A DNA stretch of 30,772 nt from SIG603 sp964370115 (GTDB taxonomy: Bacteria; Bacillota; Clostridia; Oscillospirales; Acutalibacteraceae), in contig CAYJIA010000027.1 in the NCBI GenBank assembly GCA_964370115.1, forward strand, positions 1 to 30,772. The letters are read 5' to 3'. The position numbers were made by a program, and so were the translations under genes. The notes beneath the pieces are model-generated. The model had not been told where the DNA came from. It saw only the letters and a list, made by a program, of their open reading frames with translations, and searched no databases. Positions 7,087 through 15,578 of the stretch are shown here, piece by piece (position 1 is the first letter of the stretch; the number at the start of each line of letters is the position of its first letter).

Positions 7087-9339
7087 TTATAGTATTTCAA
7101 CAAAGACTTCATTGCCTTTCATTTTTACATGAATGCCTGTTATATTGTCTTCGCCCTCGTCTACGATTTTTGTTGCAAGTTTGTCTTCTACATCGCGTCT
7201 TATATTGTTTCTTATGTCCCTTGCGCCACTCTTGCCGTCTATCGATTTTTGTGCTATGTGCGAGCACACACCGTCGGTATAGGATAGTGTTATTCCTTTT
7301 TCGGCTACGCTTTCTACATATTCGTCAAGCATTAGTGCGCAGATTTTTTTGTAATCTTCAAGCTCTAATTGACGGAATATGATGATCTCGTCTATACGAC
7401 TTAAAAACTCGGGTCTTAAGAATTCTTTTAGACCTTTCATTACTTTTTCACGGTTTAAGTCCGCCTTAGTCTTTGAAAAACCTAGCATTTGTTGATTATT
7501 GTTGCTTCCTGCATTTGATGTCATAACTATTACAGTATTTTCAAAATTCACCATTCTGCCGTGGGCATCTGTTATTTTGCCCTCGTCAAGAATTTGTAAA
7601 AGTATATTCATTACATCTGGATGTGCTTTTTCTATTTCGTCAAAAAGAAGCACAGAGTATGGTCTTCTTCTCACTTTTTCAGTAAGCTGTCCTGCCTCGT
7701 CATAGCCTACATATCCAGGTGGTGAGCCTATAATTTTTGACACGCTGTGTTTTTCCATAAACTCGGACATATCAAGCCTTATCAGCGTTTCAGGTGTGTC
7801 AAAAAGCTCTTTAGACATAACTCTTACAAGCTCTGTCTTACCTGTTCCTGTAGGGCCTACAAATATAAATGAAGCAGGTCTTTTTCTTGGATTTAACTGA
7901 ACTCGACTTCTTTTTATCGCAGCGGACAATAGGTCTACTGCCTCGTCTTGGCCTATGACTTTTTTCCTTAAAGCGTCGTTTATATGAGAAAGTTTACCCA
8001 TGTCGCTTTTTTGTATTTTAGATGCAGGTATTCCTGTCCAAAGCTCTATTACATAGGCTAAGTCACCCTCTTCTACATAAGAATGTACTTTATCCATGTC
8101 AAATTCATCAATCTCTTGTTGAATTTTTATCACATTATATCTTGACTCTGCAAGCTCTGTATAATCAGATGCGCTGTCCGCCTCTAGCTTTTCTTGTCTT
8201 CTTTGTGCCTTTTGAAGCCTCTCGCTTGTCGCTTCAAAATTTTCTAAATACTTATTTCTAAGCGCCGCACAAGTGCAGGCCTCGTCTAAAAGGTCTATTG
8301 CCTTGTCTGGTAAAAATCTGTCGTTTATATATCTTTCCGAAAGCCTTACTATTTTTCTTGCTATTTTATCGGACACACGTACATTGTGGAAATCTTCATA
8401 ATATGACTTAATTCCCAAAATTATATCCATAGCCTGCTCTAAAGACGGCTCGTTTACTGTAACTGGTTGGAAGCGTCTTTCTAGTGCCGCGTCTTTTTCG
8501 ATATATTTTCTGTACTCGTTAAAAGTAGTCGCGCCTATTACCTGTACTTCTCCACGAGAAAGTGCTGGTTTTAAAATATTGGCGGCGTTCATGCTACCCT
8601 CGGCATCGCCTGTGCCCACAAGATTGTGGATTTCGTCTATGAACAAGATTATATTGCCTGCCTGTTTAACTTCTTCAACAAGCCCTTTTATTCTGCTCTC
8701 AAACTGGCCCCTAAACTGAGTTCCAGCCACAAGTGCTGTAAGGTCTAATAACTGAAGTTCCTTATCCCTTAGTTTTGCTGGAACTTCGCCGTTTGTAATT
8801 CTTATCGCCAAGCCCTCTGCTACCGCTGTTTTACCAACACCAGGCTCGCCTATAAGACAAGGGTTGTTTTTTGTTCTTCTAGATAAAATTTGCACTGTGC
8901 GCTCAATTTCTTTTTCGCGCCCAATTATATTGTCAAGCTCGCCTCGTCTCGCCTTTGCTGTAAGGTCGGTACAGTAGCCTGCTATATGTTTTCTTTTTGT
9001 TTTTGCACCGCTCTCTTTTCTTGGCGGAGCACTTTTTTTACTCTCGGTCTCATCCTTTGGCGTGGCATTTGCACCAAAAATTTGCTCAAGCGGGAAAGTC
9101 GCCGAACCGCCTGGTGAAAAATCCTCTTCTCCTGCAAGGTCCATAAGCGCCGTCATCTCGTCATTCATCGCCTCGAATTGGTCGTCTGTAATTCCCATTT
9201 GACTTATTATATCGTTAACCGGTTTTATACCCATTTCTTTTGCACAAACAAGGCACAAGCCTTGGCTATTGTTTGCATCAAGCGACTGCGATAGAAACAC
9301 TACTGCAGGGCGCTTTTTGCACCTAGAACAAATCATCAT
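7087..9339 (-). CDS. clpE: ClpE-type AAA+ unfoldase, Clp protease ATP-binding subunit
   Basis: HSP100 unfoldase that feeds substrates to ClpP in protein quality control. The 750-aa protein begins with a Cys4 zinc finger (C4, C7, C29, C32) in place of the ClpC N-domain repeats, which is the ClpE hallmark. AAA module 1: Walker A GEPGVGKT at 164-171 and Walker B ILFIDEIHN at 231-239. A coiled middle region spans about 365-420. AAA module 2: Walker A GPTGTGKT at 495-502, Walker B LLFDEIE at 564-570, pore-loop region GYVGYDEAG near 542. The LGF tripeptide at about 619-621 fits the ClpP-docking loop. Two adjacent ATGs lie at 9339 and 9336, preceded by AAAGGA. No CtsR-like operator was seen in the 89-bp upstream gap, and ctsR/mcsAB are not nearby. 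Confidence 0.92.
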   Translation of the reverse strand: MMICSRCKKRPAVVFLSQSLDANNSQGLCLVCAKEMGIKPVNDIISQMGITDDQFEAMNDEMTALMDLAGEEDFSPGGSATFPLEQIFGANATPKDETESKKSAPPRKESGAKTKRKHIAGYCTDLTAKARRGELDNIIGREKEIERTVQILSRRTKNNPCLIGEPGVGKTAVAEGLAIRITNGEVPAKLRDKELQLLDLTALVAGTQFRGQFESRIKGLVEEVKQAGNIILFIDEIHNLVGTGDAEGSMNAANILKPALSRGEVQVIGATTFNEYRKYIEKDAALERRFQPVTVNEPSLEQAMDIILGIKSYYEDFHNVRVSDKIARKIVRLSERYINDRFLPDKAIDLLDEACTCAALRNKYLENFEATSERLQKAQRRQEKLEADSASDYTELAESRYNVIKIQQEIDEFDMDKVHSYVEEGDLAYVIELWTGIPASKIQKSDMGKLSHINDALRKKVIGQDEAVDLLSAAIKRSRVQLNPRKRPASFIFVGPTGTGKTELVRVMSKELFDTPETLIRLDMSEFMEKHSVSKIIGSPPGYVGYDEAGQLTEKVRRRPYSVLLFDEIEKAHPDVMNILLQILDEGKITDAHGRMVNFENTVIVMTSNAGSNNNQQMLGFSKTKADLNREKVMKGLKEFLRPEFLSRIDEIIIFRQLELEDYKKICALMLDEYVESVAEKGITLSYTDGVCSHIAQKSIDGKSGARDIRNNIRRDVEDKLATKIVDEGEDNITGIHVKMKGNEVFVEIL

Positions 9340-9428
9340 AACTTTTTCCTTTCAACTTAGCAGACAACTAGTCTGCATTTACACTCATCTATAATAAATA
9401 TACAACATAAGTGTTATTAATGTATAGA

Positions 9429-10055
9429 CTAAGTATTAATTTTTTTATCTCTAAGTTCTTTTGCAACATCAATTTTATCTCTTGGATCATTTGAGGTGAG
9501 CAAGCTTTTATATACTCTATAATATTTTATAGTGGCATAAACCATCATGGCAGTTGTAAGGCCTAAAAGAATATATGCAGTTATGTCAAACGCCATTTTA
9601 GGTGTATTTACCATATCCATAATCACAATTGTCGCAACAGAAACATAAAACAAAGCAGTTGCAACTTTGCCATACCATTTTGAACCACCCGGATTTCTCT
9701 TTTTTCTTAAAAGTGAAAACGCAAGTACTAGCATACCTATTTCTTTTACAAAAAAGAATAGTAGCACAGGTGTTATTACAGGGTACATAATTACAAGACA
9801 TACTGCTATTACTACCTGTGTTATTTTATCAGCAAAAGGATCGAGTATTTTGCCAAGTTCTGTAATTTGATTAAATTTTCTTGCAACAAATCCGTCGAGT
9901 GCATCGCTTAATGCCGACAAGCCAAGCAAAATAGTCGCCGTAACTATTTCTCTATTTAAAAAATAATACGCAAAAAATGGAACTATAATTATCCTCAAAA
10001 CCGACATTGCGTTTGGTATTGTCAGGTTTTTATTTCTATGTTTTTGTTCTCCCAA
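9429..10055 (-). CDS. pgsA: CDP-diacylglycerol--glycerol-3-phosphate 3-phosphatidyltransferase
   Basis: Integral membrane enzyme that commits CDP-diacylglycerol to phosphatidylglycerol. The 208-aa protein contains the full CDP-alcohol phosphotransferase signature D51-x2-D54-G55-x2-A58-R59-x8-G68-x3-D72-x3-D76, with several hydrophobic segments on both sides. Length and position fit PgsA; another CDP-alcohol transferase is possible but less likely. The start is a TTG at 10055, with GGAG about ten bases upstream. It is followed by clpE after 89 bp, which contains a short GCAGAC/GTCTGC hairpin (9360-9376) without a T tract, and preceded by the cvpA-like gene 49 bp away, so it probably belongs to the same minus-strand transcript. 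Confidence 0.9.
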   Translation of the reverse strand: MGEQKHRNKNLTIPNAMSVLRIIIVPFFAYYFLNREIVTATILLGLSALSDALDGFVARKFNQITELGKILDPFADKITQVVIAVCLVIMYPVITPVLLFFFVKEIGMLVLAFSLLRKKRNPGGSKWYGKVATALFYVSVATIVIMDMVNTPKMAFDITAYILLGLTTAMMVYATIKYYRVYKSLLTSNDPRDKIDVAKELRDKKINT

Positions 10056-10104
10056 GTAAAATTCACTCCTCTTTCACTTAAAATTATATCAATTTAAGTT
10101 ATTA

Positions 10105-10791
10105 TTAGAATATAAACGAGAATGGATTTAAAGTAGATATAAAACCGCCTATAGCAGAGCTGTCCATTGCATCTTTTAGCGCAACATATGTCTCTTGACC
10201 GCCAAGAGATGCAATAAATTGTATCGCGCCTACTATTATCCACATTATAATTACTGCAAACACAGCTCCAAATACTCCGCCTAAAAGGCTGTCGATTTGT
10301 GACAAAATCGGAAGGGCTACTATGCCCGAGATCATTCTCACCACAATCGAAAGTAAAATAACAAAAATAATGAATAAGACAATAAAAGCAAAGAATGAAA
10401 TTATGGAAATAAACACAGGCGAAAGTACATCAATAATCGACTGTGCCACCGCCTCACTGCTATCTGAAACAGTATCGGCAAGTGAAGAGGAAGTAATTCC
10501 TCTAGTTTGTAAAAAACCTTTTAAAAAGTCAGGAAGAGTCTCAAAATAATTTTGTACTCCTTCTACATGCTCTAGCCCGTCTACGCTCTCGCGTACCCTT
10601 TCACTAAAGCCTTCTAGCACAAATGCATCGAATACCCATTTTGAAATTGGATGTGCCGCAATGCTTGCAAGTATTGCAGCCGCAATAAGTTTTAAGCAGT
10701 CCGCCGCCGACTTAAACAGTCCTTTTCTTACGCCTATAACGATGCAGAGCACTCCCACCGCTACAAGCAAACCATCAATTACAAAGTTCAT
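10105..10791 (-). CDS. CvpA-family membrane protein
   Basis: A 228-aa protein with an N-terminal membrane pair (about 1-50), a soluble loop (about 60-120) and two or three hydrophobic segments in the C-terminal half (about 120-210), as in the CvpA family (related to E. coli colicin V production protein). The glycine-rich GLFKSAADCLK and LSQIDSLLGGVFGAVFAVI segments are typical. The molecular role in Firmicutes is not settled. The start is ATG 10791, with AGGGGG eight bases upstream; an immediately adjacent TTG at 10794 is an alternative. It lies 63 bp after the DUF5711-like gene on the same strand. Confidence 0.85.
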   Translation of the reverse strand: MNFVIDGLLVAVGVLCIVIGVRKGLFKSAADCLKLIAAAILASIAAHPISKWVFDAFVLEGFSERVRESVDGLEHVEGVQNYFETLPDFLKGFLQTRGITSSSLADTVSDSSEAVAQSIIDVLSPVFISIISFFAFIVLFIIFVILLSIVVRMISGIVALPILSQIDSLLGGVFGAVFAVIIMWIIVGAIQFIASLGGQETYVALKDAMDSSAIGGFISTLNPFSFIF

Positions 10792-10854
10792 CAAAATGTC
10801 CCCCTAAATATATAAATCATAAATAATCCGCTTTAAAGTATCAATATACCACAA

Positions 10855-12258
10855 TTATGAATAATTAACAAGTGTGTCAAGCTTAATTTCTCCCATACAA
10901 AGCATATAAACATCGCTTTCATTTATCATGGTAACACTCTTTGCGTCAAACCCTGCATCGCATATGCCTATTGGCTGTCCCGAAACTATAGAATATGTGA
11001 TAACTTTGTCTTCTTCTAACACACCTATCACTACTCCTTTTGAGTCTACAGATGTTACCATTTCGTTTGTATTAATCATATAAGGCTCTGCGCTGTTATC
11101 AAACACCAAAACTGTACAAGCTCCGCTTGTTGTGTATGGCGAAACAGAGACTATCGCCTTGTCGTTTGTAATATTTGTTGCCGTTATGTTTTGACCATCA
11201 TAGTCATATCTTGCAAATTCAAATTTATTATCGGCATAAATAGTGGATAAATCCCCTATCAAGTACAGTCCGCCATTTGATGCAAATCCCATATGATAAA
11301 TTATATCGTTTGCCACTTCATATGTAGTCAATGGCTCTTCTTCTCTAAAATCAAATATATATATAGTAGACACCAATCCGCCGTCTTCTGTATGAACCAC
11401 GCTCACAGCGCCTTTTGTTCCGTCGTCGTTTATGTCTATCGCCGTTATATAAGAGCTTGAAAATGAGTATACAAACTGCTTTTCGCCGGCTGCTGTATAC
11501 ACTTCAAAGCTAGAGGCATAGTTCTCTGCCTGAGTTGCAAGTGCAATTTTGCCGTTTTGTGACATTTTTATGCTCATTATGCCATGCTCGTTCTCAATTT
11601 TCTCTGATATTCCATCAAGGTCTACTCTCTCGTAATAATCTGCGCCTATATCATACATCACTATCTCTTCCCCCTCTATTAAAAGAGCGGGGTTTTGGTA
11701 TGCGTGATGTTTTGTGAACATTTCGTCGCCCACTGTGTCTAAAACTACAAGCTCGCTGTCGGTAAGCACTACGGCGTTGCCGTTTATATTCCCCACATTG
11801 CCTGCATTTGTCACCGACACACTCACGGGATATCCTTCGCCGACACCGTCGCCTACAAACGTAGTCCTAAGCCATACGTTTACATTGTCAAATGATATGC
11901 TTTCGCGGTTGAGCCAAAAAACTACCGTTGCACACGACAAAACAAGTGCTGTAACTATTATTATTAGTTTTTTTGTGGACATACTCATAAAAGTTTCTTT
12001 TGCCCACGACATATTAAATTTTTCTTCTACACTCGCCCTTTTCATTCTCTTGGCGTTTTCTACTTTTTCTTTTTTTGCCTTTTTCTTTGCTTCTTTTTCC
12101 GCCTGTTTTTTGAGTATCCTAATCTCTCTTTGCTCAGGTGTTTCTTTCACCTTTTTTTCGACAGGCTTCGCCTGCGCTTTTTTAGCTTCGCTAAAGCGCT
12201 CGCCTTCTCTGATTACAAGTTCTTTTTCGCTTTTTTTAAGTCTTTTGCCCTTAGCCAT
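10855..12258 (-). CDS. DUF5711-like single-pass membrane protein with beta-propeller-like exterior
   Basis: A 467-aa protein. Residues 1-95 form a highly charged Lys/Glu/Ala-rich cytoplasmic region, 97-116 one transmembrane helix, and the remainder a predicted extracytoplasmic domain built of repeated short beta-strand units (for example GTKGAVSVV, GGLYLIGD, GVVIGVLEEDKVITYS), consistent with a beta-propeller. It resembles the DUF5711 family of Clostridia; no enzymatic motif is visible and the function is unknown. It sits between truA (16 bp upstream) and the cvpA-like gene, all on the minus strand, so it is probably cotranscribed. GGAG lies ten bases before the ATG. The long antisense open frame over its N-terminus is a by-product of the Lys/Ala-rich composition. 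Confidence 0.75.
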   Translation of the reverse strand: MAKGKRLKKSEKELVIREGERFSEAKKAQAKPVEKKVKETPEQREIRILKKQAEKEAKKKAKKEKVENAKRMKRASVEEKFNMSWAKETFMSMSTKKLIIIVTALVLSCATVVFWLNRESISFDNVNVWLRTTFVGDGVGEGYPVSVSVTNAGNVGNINGNAVVLTDSELVVLDTVGDEMFTKHHAYQNPALLIEGEEIVMYDIGADYYERVDLDGISEKIENEHGIMSIKMSQNGKIALATQAENYASSFEVYTAAGEKQFVYSFSSSYITAIDINDDGTKGAVSVVHTEDGGLVSTIYIFDFREEEPLTTYEVANDIIYHMGFASNGGLYLIGDLSTIYADNKFEFARYDYDGQNITATNITNDKAIVSVSPYTTSGACTVLVFDNSAEPYMINTNEMVTSVDSKGVVIGVLEEDKVITYSIVSGQPIGICDAGFDAKSVTMINESDVYMLCMGEIKLDTLVNYS

Positions 12259-12274
12259 TTCAAAAATTCTCCGT

Positions 12275-13018
12275 TCACAGATAATATACTTTGTCTAAAT
12301 ATAAGCCGTGTGCAGGTGCCTTTGGTCCTGCCTTGCTCCTGTCTTTTAATAGTATTATGTCTTTGATTTGACCCTCTTTTATTTTGCCCTGTTGCACTTT
12401 TAAGAGTGTTCCCACCATAATTCTTACCATGTTGTACAAGAACCCATCACCCACAACACTAAAACGTATTTCGTCGCCTATTCTTTCAACCGAACAGTCA
12501 AACATAGTTCTTGTGGCGTCGTCTAAAACCCTTTGGTCTAGTGTGCAAAACGAGGTAAAATCATGTGTGCCTATAAAGTGCTTTGCCTCACGATTTAAAA
12601 GCTCTTCATCAATTTTATACCAGTAATGTAATGCCCTATTTGCAAGAAAAGGATTTTTTTGCTCTTTGTTCCAAATTCTGTATACATAGCGTTTTTTAGT
12701 GCACGAATATCTTGCGTGAAAGTCTTCCCCAACTTCCCTACACTCAAGCACCGATATGCTGTCTGGCAAAAAGTGGTTTAGCGCACCCATAAGCCTTCTT
12801 TCGGGTATATTTCTATCTGTTTTAAGGCTTATACAGTACATATTTGCATGAACTCCCGAGTCGGTTCTACTGCATCCCTTTATCTTTGGTTTTTCTCCAA
12901 GTATTTTAAAAAGTGCATCTTGAAAAACCTCTTGCACGGTTACTGCGTTTTGCTGAATTTGCCAACCGTGGTAGTGACTTCCGTCAAATGCAATTTCTAA
13001 AAATAAATTTCTTTCCAT
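12275..13018 (-). CDS. truA: tRNA pseudouridine(38-40) synthase TruA
   Basis: Converts uridines 38-40 of the tRNA anticodon stem to pseudouridine. From ATG 13018 the protein is 247 aa, normal for TruA. Catalytic Asp53 lies in CSRTDSGVHA (49-58). Other family segments are AFDGSHYHGWQIQ (10-22), the RYVYRIWN strand, and DGFLYNMVRIMVGTLL in the C-terminal half. The start at 13018, with an AAGGTAGG ribosome binding site, is preferred; the open frame continues upstream into ecfT, but those residues do not match TruA. It follows ecfT by 8 bp, the standard ecfA1-ecfA2-ecfT-truA order of Firmicutes. Confidence 0.96.
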   Translation of the reverse strand: MERNLFLEIAFDGSHYHGWQIQQNAVTVQEVFQDALFKILGEKPKIKGCSRTDSGVHANMYCISLKTDRNIPERRLMGALNHFLPDSISVLECREVGEDFHARYSCTKKRYVYRIWNKEQKNPFLANRALHYWYKIDEELLNREAKHFIGTHDFTSFCTLDQRVLDDATRTMFDCSVERIGDEIRFSVVGDGFLYNMVRIMVGTLLKVQQGKIKEGQIKDIILLKDRSKAGPKAPAHGLYLDKVYYL

Positions 13019-13026
13019 AAATTTTC

Positions 13027-13842
13027 CTACCTTACTATAGGTGGTATTACATAGGCAAGTGCGATAAACCCTGCAAGGTATAAAACACAAAACGCTATGC
13101 ATATATAATCTCTTTTTAGAAGTTTCATAATCTTCATTTTTGTTCTGCCCTGTCCGCCTGTGTAGCATCTGCTTTCCATTGCCGTTGCAAGGTCGTACGC
13201 ACGCCTAAACGCAGAGACAAAAAGTGGAATTAGTATAGGTACTAGTGCCTTTACTTTTTGCATTAGGCCTCCGCTTTCCATGTCGGCACCCCTTGCCTTT
13301 TGCGCACTCATAATCTTGTCGGTCTCTTCTAAAAGAGTCGGAACAAAACGCAGTGCTATTGTCATCATCATTGCAAATTCATGCACAGGTACTTTTATAT
13401 ACGAAAGTGGCTTTAAAAGCCTTTCAATTGCGTCTGTAAGCTGGGTAGGTGAGCTTGTAAATGTCAGAACCGAGCTTATTAATATAAGGCATAAAATTCT
13501 TATTACGATTATTATACTATAATAAATTCCACCCATGGTTATTTTTATTATTCCGAACTGAAAAATCGGCTCTCCCGTTCCGTAAAACATATTTAAAACT
13601 GATGTAAAAACCAAGATAAAAATTACAGGTTTTAATGATTTTAAGTAAGTTTTTATCGAAACTTTTGACAGGATTATGGTCACAGTCACCAGTGCAAAAA
13701 CCAAGCCAAGGTTTATAAAGTTCTGTGCCATAAAACATAGAACTATAAAAAATATGGTGAGGCAAAGCTTGAGCCTTACGTCAAGCGAATGAATTATGCT
13801 TTTCGCAGGAAAATATTGACCTATTGTAATGTCTTTAATCAT
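13027..13842 (-). CDS. ecfT: ECF transporter transmembrane component EcfT
   Basis: Membrane scaffold of group II energy-coupling factor importers for vitamins and trace metals. The 271-aa protein has about six hydrophobic segments and both cytoplasmic coupling motifs: ARG at 183-185 (AQKARGADMESGG) and the second, variant motif ESR at 223-225 (AMESRCYTGG). GGGGGG lies six bases upstream of the ATG. The ATG overlaps the ecfA2 stop in an ATGA, indicating translational coupling. No S component (substrate-binding subunit) is in the window, as expected for a shared module that serves several unlinked S proteins. Confidence 0.95.
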   Translation of the reverse strand: MIKDITIGQYFPAKSIIHSLDVRLKLCLTIFFIVLCFMAQNFINLGLVFALVTVTIILSKVSIKTYLKSLKPVIFILVFTSVLNMFYGTGEPIFQFGIIKITMGGIYYSIIIVIRILCLILISSVLTFTSSPTQLTDAIERLLKPLSYIKVPVHEFAMMMTIALRFVPTLLEETDKIMSAQKARGADMESGGLMQKVKALVPILIPLFVSAFRRAYDLATAMESRCYTGGQGRTKMKIMKLLKRDYICIAFCVLYLAGFIALAYVIPPIVR

Positions 13843-14705
13843 ATATTTCCCCCCTTAGCCTTTAGTATGGGGACAAGCTGATTTAGTGCGTCCTCCACCG
13901 TTATAGTGCTGACATCGACATCAAGTCCCATGTCGTGAAGTTTTTGCATAATATGCGTGATTTGTGGTATTTTTAGTCCTATTTCACGCAGTCTTTTTCC
14001 GTGAGAAAAAACTGTTTTTGTGTTGTCCAAAAACTCTATTTCTCCTTTATTTAAAACAAGCACCCTATCTGCAACACTCGCAATGTCCTCCATGCTGTGT
14101 GAGATTAGAAGTATAGTATTTTTTCTTTTTTTATGATAATTTGTTATCTGCTTTAACAGCTTTTCCCTTCCCTTTGGGTCAAGTCCTGCTGTTGGCTCGT
14201 CTAAAATGAGCACGTCGGGGTCCATTGCAATTACGCCGGCTATTGCAGCGCGCCTTTTTTGACCTCCAGAAAGCTCAAATGGTGATTTATCCCACAGCTC
14301 ATCAGGTAGGTCGGTAAACCTTGCTGCCTCTCTAGCTCTTTCTAAAGCTTTGCTCTCGGACATACCCATGTTTTTAGGGCCAAAACTTATGTCTTTTATT
14401 ACTGTTTCGTCAAAAAGTTGGTATTCTGGGTATTGGAAAACCATGCCCACTTTAAACCTTACATCCCTTATTTTTTTAGGGTTTTCCCAAATGTCTTTAC
14501 CGCTTAACAAAACCTTACCCGAGGTAGGTTTAATTAGCCCATTTAGCATTTGAATTAAGGTGGACTTTCCGCTTCCCGTATGACCTATAACGCCCAAAAG
14601 CTCTCCTTCTTCTATGTCAAAACTAATGTTATTAACCGCAGTTTTTTCAAAGGGATTTCCAAGACCATAGGTATATGTCAAATTTTTAATCTCAATTATC
14701 GCCAT
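13839..14705 (-). CDS. ecfA2: ECF transporter ATPase EcfA2
   Basis: ABC-type ATPase that powers vitamin uptake together with EcfA1 and EcfT. 288 aa with Walker A GHTGSGKST at 41-49, Q-loop near QYPEYQLF (91-98), signature LSGGQ at 145-149, Walker B VLILDE at 165-170 and switch His204. The C-terminal extension (about 225-288) is typical of EcfA subunits. It is called A2 because it lies between ecfA1 and ecfT, 13 bp from the first and overlapping the second by 4 bp. Confidence 0.95.
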   Translation of the reverse strand: MAIIEIKNLTYTYGLGNPFEKTAVNNISFDIEEGELLGVIGHTGSGKSTLIQMLNGLIKPTSGKVLLSGKDIWENPKKIRDVRFKVGMVFQYPEYQLFDETVIKDISFGPKNMGMSESKALERAREAARFTDLPDELWDKSPFELSGGQKRRAAIAGVIAMDPDVLILDEPTAGLDPKGREKLLKQITNYHKKRKNTILLISHSMEDIASVADRVLVLNKGEIEFLDNTKTVFSHGKRLREIGLKIPQITHIMQKLHDMGLDVDVSTITVEDALNQLVPILKAKGGNI

Positions 14706-14718
14706 TTTCTACTCTTTC

Positions 14719-15558
14719 TTAACCGATATATTTTTCTAAACTTTCCAAACATTCCTTAGTATTAAGCGGTAGCTCGTCAAGCTTTATTCCTGCACGTGAG
14801 AGCTCGTATGCAAGCTCTGTCGCCTGTGGTATGTCTAGGCTATGTTCCCTTAAAAGCTCTATATTAGAGAAAACTTCTCTGGGTGTTCCGCTTGTTAGGA
14901 TATTTCCTTTGTCCATTACCAAAACTCTATCCGCCTGAGTTGCCTCGTCCATGTAATGGGTAATTAGAATTATAGTAATTCCTTTTTCGCGGTTGAGTTT
15001 TTTTATTGTGTCCATAACCTCTTGCCTGCCCTTTGGGTCAAGCATAGCCGTGGGCTCGTCTAGGACTATACATTTTGTCTGCATTGCAAGTATTCCTGCA
15101 ATTGCAACCCTTTGCTTTTGTCCACCTGACAGTTTAAACGGCGCATGCTCTCTGTATTCATACATGCCTACAGCCTTTAGCGCCTCGTCCACCCTTTTTC
15201 TTATTTCAAGTGGCTCTACTCCCAAGTTTTCAGGGCCAAAGGCGACGTCTTCTTCCACTATTCCTGCGACAAGCTGGTTGTCGGGGTTTTGTTGAACTAG
15301 ACCTACCCTGCGCCTTATTTCTATATGAGTTTTTTCATCTTTCGTATCTATATTATCAATCAAGACTTCGCCTGCGTTTGGTGTCAACATTCCGTTAAAT
15401 ATTTTTGCCAAGGTGGACTTTCCACAGCCGTTATGCCCTAAAAGGCAAACAAACTCGCCCTCTTTAATCTCCATATTTACGCCTCTTAGCACTTCTATGC
15501 CGTCGACTTGTTCCGCAATGTACGAAAATCTTAAATCCTTAACCTTAATAAAAGCCAC
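14719..15558 (-). CDS. ecfA1: ECF transporter ATPase EcfA1
   Basis: First ATPase of the ECF module. 279 aa with Walker A GHNGCGKST at 41-49, Q-loop near QQNPDNQLV (89-97), signature LSGGQ at 143-147, Walker B CIVLDE at 163-168 and switch His201. The start is a GTG at 15558 with only a weak ribosome binding site, 20 bp after the upstream methyltransferase gene, so translation may partly depend on coupling. Confidence 0.95.
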   Translation of the reverse strand: MAFIKVKDLRFSYIAEQVDGIEVLRGVNMEIKEGEFVCLLGHNGCGKSTLAKIFNGMLTPNAGEVLIDNIDTKDEKTHIEIRRRVGLVQQNPDNQLVAGIVEEDVAFGPENLGVEPLEIRKRVDEALKAVGMYEYREHAPFKLSGGQKQRVAIAGILAMQTKCIVLDEPTAMLDPKGRQEVMDTIKKLNREKGITIILITHYMDEATQADRVLVMDKGNILTSGTPREVFSNIELLREHSLDIPQATELAYELSRAGIKLDELPLNTKECLESLEKYIG

Positions 15559-15578
15559 AATCCACGCTCTTTTCTATA

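Noticed and set aside
9360..9376. GCAGAC/GTCTGC hairpin between pgsA and clpE as a terminator or operator
   Set aside because: The stem is only 6 bp, has no T tract on the minus strand, and lies within the clpE leader; too weak to assign a role.
11714..12298. Plus-strand open frame of 194 codons
   Set aside because: It is antisense to the DUF5711-like gene and the end of truA, has Ser/Phe/Leu-rich composition mirroring Lys/Ala/Glu codons, lacks a ribosome binding site and resembles no family.
13019..13168. N-terminal extension of TruA by 50 residues
   Set aside because: The extension overlaps the end of ecfT, has Cys/Arg/Tyr-rich sequence unlike TruA, and a good ribosome binding site supports the start at 13018.
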